64,000 bases of DNA from assembly GCA_904066235.2 (NCBI GenBank), contig CAJFCV020000005.1, positions 1,550,001 through 1,614,000 on the forward strand, in the 5' to 3' direction. Of the stretch, positions 22,780-31,659 are shown in pieces. The first letter of the stretch is position 1, and each line of letters opens with the position of its first letter. Under the pieces are notes generated by a model. It worked only from the letters and a program-made list of their open reading frames with translations, was not told where the DNA came from and made no database searches. A program made the translations under genes and the position numbers. This stretch comes from Bursaphelenchus xylophilus (lineage: Eukaryota; Nematoda; Chromadorea; Rhabditida; Aphelenchoididae).

Positions 22780-23036
22780 CAGCCCTAAAAAAGCCTATTG
22801 CACGGTGCAAGGTGAACCGACATACACTGTGTTTGCTCACAGTGCATGCCGCCGAAATTTCGTATTTCAGCGAAGTTACGAACGAACTGTCAGTCTGTCG
22901 GGAAAATAATGAGCACAATAGCGCCGGTTGTGTCACTGAAGAAAAAAAATGGTTTTGCCGCGACACAATTCATTTTCTCGGTGGCGAAGCGAATTTCAAG
23001 GCGACAGAGTCCTCATTATTTTCCCGACAGGCTGAC
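22780..23036. mobile_element. TGCACGGTGC fragment followed by a TCGGG MITE
   Basis: TTGCACGGTGCAAGGTGAAC and CTCACAGTGCATG at about 22,798-22,850 are the interior of a TGCACTGTGC foldback. 22,890-23,036 is a complete GAGCAC-subfamily MITE. Confidence 0.7.
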
Positions 23037-23238
23037 AAAGTTCAGATAATTTGCTCTGTGCGTTTGCCAATTTCTTTGCGGCCGTCTTCCCGTTATTATT
23101 ATACCCAAACCACATATAGTACACCTTTTGCAAAGCGATCCCAAATTTCGCGAATAAATTTTTGGACTTTATACGCCCTGAGCAGTAATTTCAAGCTTCA
23201 TTAGAACAACAAAGATATACTCTGATGACATGTGTATT

Positions 23239-24289
23239 AGTCTGTCGGGAAAATAATGAGCGCAATGTCGCTGCGCACGTCAAGAAAAAATAAAAGAAAA
23301 ACGGGCGCCCAATGAAAAAGCCTAGTATTTTTTTTGGCATTCTGCCCGGTGCAAATCCGTTTTTGTCCAAATGGTTTGCAAGATTTTGACATAAAGATTA
23401 ATAGTAAATCACAAGATATTGATACCAATAGAAAGCTCGAGAGTTGCTTAAGCTAATAGAACCAAAATATACCCATAATCATAGTATTTTGACAGTCTTC
23501 CAAGGCGAAGAAAACAACGTCTAAATAAAATTTTGTATCGACGATACCGAGTCAGAGAGAACTGGAAGGGGGTATAGGCTCCACGTCAAAAAAATCCTTA
23601 AACTATTCTTCGAGTATCTACATCGGTCTCGTCCCGCTTGATGGGACAGTTTTTTTGATATTCGGCCTTGAAATTTGCACTATTTTTAGCCTAGCTTGAA
23701 CCGTGTTCAAAAAATGCGTTACGATGACACCCATTCAGAATGTGCCAGTGGTATAAAAAACAGTTGTATACGACTAGTAGTACTCCCTAGAGTTCCCATA
23801 AAAAAAATAGGTTAAACATTGTTGTTATGTGCGATTTGGATGACATATTTTATGAATTTTTTTTCGCTGTGAGAACCTTTGCAATGCCCGGAATTTCTTG
23901 ACGTGCTGCGCCGACCGCGTCGCTAAAGTGAAAAGCAAAATTTGATTTTGCCACGACACAATTCATTTTCTCGGCGCCGATACGATTTCCGATGCCACGG
24001 CGCACAGCATTCCGAACTTTTTTGTGAGCAAAAAAATAAGAAATACTAGTTTTAAAGTCAATTTTTCCGGCCTTTGTAAGCCGCTAAAATCCCTGAAACT
24101 TGCATAATCTGAGAGAAGGACATGTGTTGTATCGCTTTGATACTTTTCCACACTTTATAACGCCACGTCTGAGGAACCGCTTGCTGTAAAAGAAGCATTA
24201 CTAAAAAAAATTTTTCTTTTTTGTCACCGGATTTTGCTCACAAAAAAGTTTGGAATGATGTGCGTTCATTATTTTCCCGACAGACTGAT
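23239..24289. mobile_element. TCGGG MITE split by two further insertions
   Basis: A MITE left end (AGTCTGTCGGGAAAATAATG) at 23,239 and its right end at about 24,265-24,289 are separated by about 1 kb. One insert runs from CACGTCAAGAAA (23,276) to TTTCTTGACGTG (about 23,905) with CTGCG on both sides. A second runs from AGCATTCCGAACTTTTTTG (about 24,003) to its inverse at about 24,255. The MITE internal blocks (GTCGCTAAAGTGAAAAGC) lie between them. Confidence 0.75.
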
Positions 24290-24400
24290 AAGACGAGGCC
24301 ATACCACCATGTTTTCAAATATATTTTTTTTTTGATTTTCCATTTATTCAATTGCTTCCCAACCTTTTAATCACTCAATAACAAAAACAATTCAATCTTT

Positions 24401-26243
24401 TTACTGTTTGGTCTTGTTGTCCTGGATCTGAACAATAGAAGCGCCCATTCCAATCGGGATGATGTCTTCGGCCCCGGCGACGGTCACTCCGCTCCCCGCG
24501 AACACGTTTTGGTTGGCTCTGTAGTTGCATGGGGTCTCGGCGACACCGTATTGTTTGGCGATTGGCCAGCCGGTGAAGGGGCCGAACGTGCGGTAGTCGT
24601 TGTAGTCGCGGGCGGTCTCGCCGTTGGAGCCGGCGCCCAGCACATGCCAATACCAGATCTCGGCGTTGGCGATGGCGCGCGAGTTGCCGGTGATCTCTTC
24701 GTAGTCGTACCAGTTGGTGTAGAAGCTCACTTTCACGTTGCGGTTCTGAAAAAAAGGGATGTGTAAGAGAGCTGTTGCTTTTGGCAATCAGTCTGTTGGG
24801 AAAGTAATGAGCAAAATTTCGCATCGTGGTGGCAAAATCAAATACATTTTTTTGGCATTCAAAATCGAAATTTCCATTTATTTAGTGATGATTTTCTCAA
24901 CGCTAGCGAGCAACCTGAAGACAAAACTTACAAATTCTGAAAGGAAATTGATTGCTCTATAAAAACGCTTTTTGTTTTTGCCGGTATCCCTTCTGGCTAC
25001 CCAAACACACAAAAAAATGTAATGGGCACTCCTTATTTTTTCATTTTTTTGAATACCCGAAAAAAGTTCGGAATGCTGCGCCACGCGACCGGCACAGCGA
25101 AAATTTGGTCATTATTTTCCCGACAGACTGATATTTCGTTGGTAAAGTTTTGGTAGTATGGCTCTGGGGCCGAAACTCCTGTCTAGTATGCATGCCAAGT
25201 TTCAAAGTGATTGCGTTATATTACCTTGAGATATGGGTGGTCAAAGATTTATGTTAGGGAGTATAAATTTTAATTACATACTTTAAAAAGTATGTAATTT
25301 CGGTGACATGCCTTGTTAAAAAATACACAGCGCAATAGCCCTTTTTTAGACTGCCCCTCTAACCCTGACTTTTACTGCTTTCAAAATCCTAAATGTTTAG
25401 TGATAACGACCCGCAAACTTACTCTTCCAGCTCTGACGAAGTCGTTGATGAATCGGACATTGTTGCTTTGGGATCTGTCCCAGCTGATTGGAGAGGTGAT
25501 TTGCAGCCAGATTCTTGCCAAGTTGATGTTGTTCTTCTTGGCGTAGTCGTAGGCGTCGTAGAGCTGACGGTCGGCGTAGCCTTGAGGGTTGGGTGTAATG
25601 AAAAGCTCGAATTTGAGGCCGGCTAAAAAATAAAAATAAGCAAGAGAAAGAAAATAAGCTAGAAATGAATCATTGAGAAGTCTAGATGAGTAAAATGAAA
25701 ATTAAAATAATTTAAGTTTGCTAACAGGGGAAGTAACCCAAGTTCCACGCTCAGATTTTGATGAAACTTGGAAAAGATATATGCGAGAGTCTTTTTTTCG
25801 CACGAAACTGGCAAAAATACGGAAAGTGTTTTTCGTTCTGACCGCCCTTGGCATTTCGCGTACTCTCTTGGCAGCAAAGTTTGTTGAAGTCTTCTAAGCG
25901 TGAGCTAAAATTTTTAGCAATTTATAAGCGGCCCCTGCCCAAAGCGTGTGCAAAGTCTCAGCGTCGCGAAAGCCTTCCCTTTTAGGCTCTCTAAATCTCC
26001 CCTCAACTCACCGCGGTTAGCCTTGTAGGCGTTGTCGACGCCAGTCGAGTCCACCGTGGCCTTGTTGCCCACGCGGAAGAAGCCGGCGAAATATCCACTT
26101 CTTTTCAAGCAACTGGCGATCGAATCCGTCAGCGGATACGTCGAATCCACTCCGAACGCCGCCGGCGCCGCTCCGAACGTCGCATTCGAGGGGAGGGCGC
26201 TCGCAGCGCTGACTAGCAGAGCCAAACAAACGAGTTTCGACAT
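24401..26243 (-). CDS. GH25-like lysozyme F
   Basis: Three exons (26012-26243, 25423-25622, 24401-24745; phases 1 and 0) encode about 258 residues. A signal peptide (MSKLVCLALLVSAASA) precedes GVDSTYPL, FELFITP, RIWLQITSPISW, then VSFYTNWYDYEEITGN, EIWYWHVLGAG, GETARDYNDYRTFGPF and AKQYGVAETPCNY, ending IPIGMGASI. It groups with A and G by exon 2 sequence (GYADRQ shared with A). A TGATAA site lies 124 bp upstream, and the minus-strand AATAAA is at 24,343-24,348. Intron 2 (25,422 to 24,746) holds a MITE with a nested insertion. Confidence 0.9.
24788..25132. mobile_element. TCGGG MITE carrying a GGCATTC..GAATGC insertion, lysozyme F intron 2
   Basis: Host ends TCAGTCTGTTGGGAAAGTAA and CCCGACAGACTGA. 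Inside, TTTTTTTGGCATTC (24,850) and AAAAAAGTTCGGAATGC (25,060) bound an insert related to the one at 24,003-24,255, so this younger family has targeted MITEs at least twice. Confidence 0.7.
25720..25985. mobile_element. CAGGGGAAGTA element in lysozyme F intron 1
   Basis: The left end (ACAGGGGAAGTAACCCAAGT) is at 25,726. The internal blocks TGATGAAACTTGG and GCACGAAACTGGC follow. The right end is degenerate near 25,960. Confidence 0.6.
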
Positions 26244-26366
26244 GTTTTTGGGTCTGATGCAATCGACGAGACGGCCGCTTTATATAGCCAAAAGTTTTTT
26301 GGAGGGAGAGGCGGTCAAACGGTTAATTAAGGGCCCCAATGTTTGACTTGTTTTTCGGGCTTCCGG

Positions 26367-26372
26367 TGATAA
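26367..26372. promoter_or_regulatory. TGATAA site upstream of lysozyme F
   Basis: TGATAA lies 124 bp upstream of the ATG, the same spacing as in D (126) and close to B, C and G. Confidence 0.45.
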
Positions 26373-26645
26373 GCAGCACAATGGGTATTGTGACTCGTGC
26401 CGACCACTCCCTGGATTGATTTTGGAGCTTTCTGGAGGCAGAAGTGCAGTTGGTTGGGATCTGAAATTGGCACTATTAGTAAGTGGACAACGTTATAATC
26501 GTTTGATACCTCAGCGGCTCCTCCAAAGCGCGAGCTATGGAGGAGCCACATTTTTTCAGCATTTGTTATGTGGTTATATAGCCATAGTATACAAGATTTA
26601 AAGAGGATCAGAGCTTCACTTTAGACTCTTCACTTGTCAGTTAAC

Positions 26646-26793
26646 AGTCTGTCGGGAAAGTAATGAGCACTCTGTCGCATCGAAAATCGCATCGTCGCCG
26701 AGAAAATGAATTGTGTCGCGACAAAATCAAATCGCTTTTCAGTTGTTCTGCAACGTGAAGACATTTGTGCTCATTATTTTCCCGACAGACTGA
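26646..26793. mobile_element. TCTGTCGGG MITE, GAGCAC subfamily
   Basis: Both ends are intact (CAGTCTGTCGGGAAAGTAATG and its inverse) with the usual GCCGAGAAAATGAATTGTG interior. It sits between two copies of TAACTGACAAGTG/ACTTGTCAGTTA-like sequence. Confidence 0.8.
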
Positions 26794-26826
26794 TAACTGA
26801 CAAGTGAAGAGTCTAAAGTGACGCGT

Positions 26827-27157
26827 AGACATGGCTAGTGGACCGGGCCGAACGAGTTTTAAAGGCCCGGGGCAGGGCCGACCGGGGGCCCCCGCCAGGC
26901 CCCCACTCGGCCCCCAATGACTAAAATTCTCAGTCTCAAAGCGAAAATTAAGGTTTCCAATAAAAATAAAATGCAGAGCCAAGAAGCGATTGGGTTTTTT
27001 TAAGTACTTTAGGCAATGGTTGGTCATTTTTTGTTTCAAAAATTTATGGTCTAAGGTAGTACAACCCCCCCCCCCCAGCCCTCCCCAGGGGGCCGGGCCG
27101 GGCTGAGAAAATTTGAAGGGGGCCGGGCCGACCTCTCCCGGCCCCCCAGCCATGTCT
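26827..27157. mobile_element. GC-rich AGACATGGCT element with 8 bp target duplication
   Basis: Ends AGACATGGCT and AGCCATGTCT enclose GGGCCGGGCC tracts and an AAATGCAGAGCCAAGAAG core also seen near 5,070. AGTGACGC is present directly before and directly after the element. This second independent duplication supports a DDE-type element with 8-9 bp target sites. Confidence 0.8.
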
Positions 27158-27862
27158 AGTGACGCCCTGATCTTTTTTAAATCTTGCACAAAGACGAGGT
27201 GTCCTTAAGGTTAGGAAAAAAATTATTTTTTGGGAGAGCATTACCTTCTACGGTAGGAACAGGCATGAAACTTTTTATGCTAAAATTTTTAAAAACCGGA
27301 CACATTTTTGCCCACTTTCATTCAATAAGCTCGGCCCATCCTTGTAATAATAATGTGCCAAGTTTCATCAAAATCTGTGCGACGCTCTTGGACTACTTTC
27401 CCTTCTGGATCAATTTTTCTTTTTTTTCCAAACCAAGAAACCTCTCCCTCTCGTTTATTTACAGGAGTGCCCATCCGGTCAAAAAACCAATCAAGGGTAG
27501 ATAAAAAAAACTTTACGACCATACTTGTACCCGAAAGGGATAGCCGTTTGAAGGTTTACTCCCTGCTTTGTATATGATTCAACGATGACCCTTCGTTTCG
27601 AGAAAAGAACGTCGGTGTGATAAAAAGAAGTTGATTCATAGTTGTTTACGGTCCATTCACTGACCTTTGCAGGGTAAATATAGAAACTTTGGAAATGCTA
27701 TAAGGCTTTGTTTATTTCCTGAAGTTTCAAAATTTGCTGCAATGTTTTGTCCAAAGCGTAAAGCACGTTATGTCAGTCAACAACAAGACAAAATGGGGAA
27801 TATATTAGACCTGTTCGCAAAATCGCTGGGTTTCTTTTTGGTGGACTAGTCCCATCCAGAAT

Positions 27863-28331
27863 AGACTTGGCTGCCGGGCTGGGCCGGCCCGGGCCGGTGT
27901 TCAGGCCGGGCCTCAAAATAAACGTAACCGACATCCTTAAAAACACAATTAAGAAGTTGTGTGAAGCAACACTATCATCTTTAAGTTGAAAACCTTGATA
28001 AACGTGGTTCCACGTTTGCTGAATCTATAAAATTGATCTTGGGGCAATTTTTAATAGTCTGAAAACGGATCTCGGGAATTTTTTTGAAAAATTTTAAAAA
28101 GGCAATGCGTTGAGAAGTAATTTTTTGCTTTAAAAATGTACTGTTAGTTGTTATAGTAAAGAAAAATATGTCACAACTAATAGCGAATTAAGGATTTTTA
28201 CTTCTTCTCAATTTTCGGGCCGGCCCGGGCCGGGCCAGGCAGAAGAAAAATTGAAACGGGCCGGGCCGACCTCTTCCAGCCCGCGGGCCGGGCCGCGATT
28301 TTCGGCCCGGCCCGGCCCGAGAGCCAAGTCT
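27863..28331. mobile_element. GC-rich AGACTTGGCT element, shorter copy
   Basis: Ends AGACTTGGCTGCCGGGC and AGCCAAGTCT. The AT interior (CGTAACCGACATCCTTAAAA and following) matches 5,237-5,520 almost base for base, so the two copies are recent relatives. I see no clear target duplication here. It is in the F-to-membrane-gene interval, which otherwise has no exon I can recognise. Confidence 0.78.
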
Positions 28332-28701
28332 AATCATGAGGTCATCACCGATAGGAAAGACGTCCGCCGACTTCTCCGCCGGAAGCGCGACTTCTTCTCC
28401 AATGCTGGATTCTGTTGAAGAAAGCATCCTCCATAATCTCCGACCATTGTAGACAATTCCACTGCAAGATCTCTAAATTTTCCTGCAATTTTTCTCCAAT
28501 TATTGCTCATGCATTGCCTATCCAGACCTCATAATTACTCCAGTTTTTTACGATTATTTTCAGGTGCGCCTTTCAATGTTTTATTGAAATTTATCATTTC
28601 CTTCTTCTTCTTGTTATCAGTATTTTTTACAATCGAATTCTTGAAAGGATAGGAGACGAAAGGCCAATTATACCTAATGAACAATCGAAAAGCAGACACT
28701 A

Positions 28702-29585
28702 TTATTCTGTTTTGAATTGATTATTAGCCGAAGATGATTCATAAAGGTGAAGAAAATTTGTTGTGAAGAAATGAAACATAAAAAAATAATGAATTGGATT
28801 TATGTATTTTTTCAAAATATTGAAAAACTTCGATTTCAACCTGACTTCTAAATCTTGCCAACTTCCTGAATATTTAGAAAATTGGACTTCAAATTGATAG
28901 CATTCATGAAACGGGCAAATATCATGCTCTTTGAAAGGCAAAAATATGACCTTTATAATCTCACTCGGTAGCTCAAACAGCAGGACGGCCGACGCGGCGG
29001 CGGCGCCGCCCGCGTAGTAGGCAATAGCGTTGCGGCGGAGATGTGGCCAGGGGTTTAGTTTGGTCTGCAACAAAAAAATCGGGTTTTCTGTTTGCAAACT
29101 TACTGCTGTGGGGTCCAGACGGTTTCTGACGCTTGCGGTCGCCAGCCACAAGTGCCCAATAAATGTTGCCACCTTCCCCACAAACACTATCGCCTTGCAA
29201 TCAACCCAGATTACAAGGCAATCAATCCAGATTGCAAGGACGAACCCAAAAGACGCCAGAACATTGACAATGTTGGCGGACATCTCCATTGAAGGCCGTC
29301 TTTTCTGCTTTATTGGCAGCCTGATGGCCAACATCAGTGAGATGATGGCCAAACCCTAAAATCAAAAATATCAGATAGAATTTCGCTTTGTTTCTTACCG
29401 TGACGACGATGGTCGGTCCATTGCTGATGATCTTGTTCATGTGTTTTCTGTCTTCCGGATTTTTTGGCCAATACCCCTCCAAAGCGAGGTAAGCATCGGC
29501 TATACAGCCCGAAAAAGACCGTCAGAACGACTCCGGCGACGCTAAGACCGTCCTCGAAGTACAGGAGACGGCCCATCCAGGCCAT
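28702..29585 (-). CDS. Multipass membrane protein with apparent frameshift
   Basis: Exons 29399-29585, 29104-29355 and 28702-29064 encode about 266 residues. Five hydrophobic stretches are visible: LSVAGVVLTVFFGLY, VVTGLAIISLMLAI, VLASFGFVLAIWIDCLVIW, IVFVGKVATFIGHLWLA and AYYAGGAAAASAVLLFELP. Family not recognised; a nematode-specific transporter or receptor-like protein is possible. Exon 1 begins MAWMGRLLYFEDG in one frame, but the conserved-looking AYLALEGYWPKNPEDRK that reaches the donor is in the next frame. The switch is near 29,510 at a run of five T, so there is one surplus base. Intron 2 is only 39 nt, has no in-frame stop and would keep frame if retained. The last ~60 residues are AT-driven and may not be real. 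Confidence 0.5.
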
Positions 29586-29939
29586 TAAAAAACGTTTTTG
29601 CTTATTGTTAGAAAGTGGAAATTTAAATGCTCAACAACATACAAAAGATTACTGTTATAAATGGAGCAGAAAAACACGGAGAATTTAATAATACAAAAAT
29701 AATTTGAATGCTTGAAAAACTTTTGTGAGGACCTACCTATGAAAAAAAGAATATATAATTTTAAAAATCGCTGTTTTCGCGACAACCGATACGATCATAA
29801 TTGGTCGGCTCGCGAAACTCTACCAATATTTTTGAAAACTGTTAAAATTGCTGCTAAATTATCAATACGTCGCTTTCATCGGCGTTAACAAAGCATTTCC
29901 CCTCGTTTCGTTCTTTCTACTACTATACTAGCCCGTTCA

Positions 29940-30000
29940 CAAAGCTGCTGGAGTGATTTTTGGCGTTTGCACTGTGCAGAAAAAGTTCAGGTGCGAGACT
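29940..30000. repeat. Truncated TGCACTGTGC foldback
   Basis: GCTGGAGTGATTTTTGGCGT and TTGCACTGTGCAG match the left end of the element at 841-1153. The right half is absent. Confidence 0.7.
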
Positions 30001-30140
30001 ACTTTTGACCCGGGTCCTTCTTTCCCCAACCGACTGATCGCTTCAATCTTGATGGTCAATGATGGCTTTTTTGAGCAAGAATTCAACTGTGCTTGTTAAC
30101 AAATGAGATTTGCTGTAATTGCCAAAATCAAAAAAAAAAT

Positions 30141-30157
30141 ATATATATATATATATT
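30141..30157. repeat. (TA)n microsatellite
   Basis: About eight TA units follow an A-run. No gene lies on either side within 70 bp. Confidence 0.8.
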
Positions 30158-30229
30158 CCAGTTGTCATCAAAATTGTATCTTGCTTTTGAAATGCGGGAA
30201 TTTATTTAGTATAATATAAGCTTTTCAAA

Positions 30230-31172
30230 TCAGTTCTCAACGCTTCGCAGCTCCTTAATGATCAAAGCTCCCTGTCCAATTGGGAGAGAGCTGTTCGCAT
30301 CGCTTGTGGCCCCACCTCCAGCGGCAAACACATTGACGTTCGCTCTGTAATCGCACGGAGCTACGGCGATCCCGTATTGTTTAACGACTGGCCAGTCGGA
30401 GAAGGGGCCAAAGGTTCTGAAGTCGCTAAAGTCTTTGGAAGATTGGCCGGCCGGCCCGGCTCCCAACACATGCCAATGCCAGAGATCGGCCTTGGAGATG
30501 GCGCGAGAGTTGCCCGTAATTTGCTCGTAGTCATACCAGTTGGTGTAGAAGCCGACTTTGGCGTTGAATCGCTGAAAGTTAAGGGTTGTGGAGAGAGAAC
30601 GAAACTATAGACAGAAGAAATAGGCCAGTAAGACGTCTAATATTGCACATCAAATCATCGGATTTTTTTAAAAAATTCAACGTTTTCTCCCTTACAATTG
30701 CGGCCGTCACAAAGTCATTGATAAACCTGACGTTACTCGGTCGATCTTTATTCCAGTCCAGCGGATTTGTAACTTGAAGCCAGACTCTGTTCAGGCGGAT
30801 ATTACTCTTCTGCGCGTATACGAATGCGGTCTCCACTTGTGTGGCGGCCGACAGCGCTAGGGTTGGAGTCACGTACATCTCGAACTTGAGGCCGGCTAAA
30901 ATTTATTTTTTTTGCTGCAACGAAAAGTTTCGGTTACCGTTGTTGGCTGTGTAGGCATTTCTCACTCCAATACCATCGGCGACACCAACATTTGAGAGCC
31001 GGAAAAATCCCGCTGTGAATCGGGATCTGGCCAAGCAGCCGGCTTGGGTGTCCGACAACAGCGATGCCGAGTCGACGCCGAAGGCAGCGGGAGCTGCGCC
31101 GAATGTCGCGTTCAGTGGGATGGCATGGACAGCGGTTGCTAGCAACACAGCCAAAGAAATGACGATGCGCAT
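30230..31172 (-). CDS. GH25-like lysozyme G
   Basis: Three exons (30938-31172, 30696-30895, 30230-30571; phases 1 and 0) encode about 258 residues. A signal peptide (MRIVISLAVLLATAVHA) precedes GVDSASLL, FEMYVTP, RVWLQVTNPLDW, then KVGFYTNWYDYEQITGN, DLWHWHVLGAG, DFSDFRTFGPF and VKQYGIAVAPCDY, ending LPIGQGALI. The usual WYWH is WHWH here. Introns are short (42 and 124 nt) and free of transposons, unlike every other copy, so G shows the family's uncluttered structure. A TGATAA site lies 100 bp upstream on the coding strand. AATAAA follows the stop by about 25 nt. Confidence 0.9.
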
Positions 31173-31271
31173 TGTTCTTGTTTAGCTGTACTTGATTGCC
31201 AGAAAATTCTTGCTTAAATAGCGACTTGCTTGGGCGCTGAGATTTGGTCAGGTCGAAAAGATCGGAGGCGT

Positions 31272-31277
31272 TTATCA
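31272..31277 (-). promoter_or_regulatory. TGATAA site upstream of lysozyme G
   Basis: TTATCA on the plus strand, that is TGATAA on the coding strand, 100 bp before the ATG. Confidence 0.45.
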
Positions 31278-31659
31278 CAACTTCCCGATATTAAACTCTA
31301 TTTTGGCGTCTTGTAGGGCGTGGTAGTCGAAAACGGACGCAAAGATTGCCGTAATCCTGGGCGTTGTCCTTGATTTGATTTCCTTATCGCCTGATTTAGT
31401 AATTGTAATATTACTGATATGCCGTGGGCAAGGTTTCGTCATCCTACAAACTACAACGTTTATTTTTACAGTGTCTTCGCAAATTTTTGAAGACGGTAAA
31501 AACTAGCTTCATATCTCGCAAGTTTCCAAGCCAAATTTGGTTATGATAAAGACGAGCCAATCTATGTTGCATGTATTACATTTCGCATCTTTGGTTGAAT
31601 TCCCTATTCAATTTTTTTAATTTATTTCCTTTAGCATACAAATTACAAAGAATTGGTGA

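Noticed and set aside
27052..27080. Long C run and CTAAGGTAGTACAACCCCCC as a telomere-like or regulatory tract
   Set aside because: It matches the end of the foldback at 63,330-63,635, so it is a transposon remnant inside the GC-rich element.
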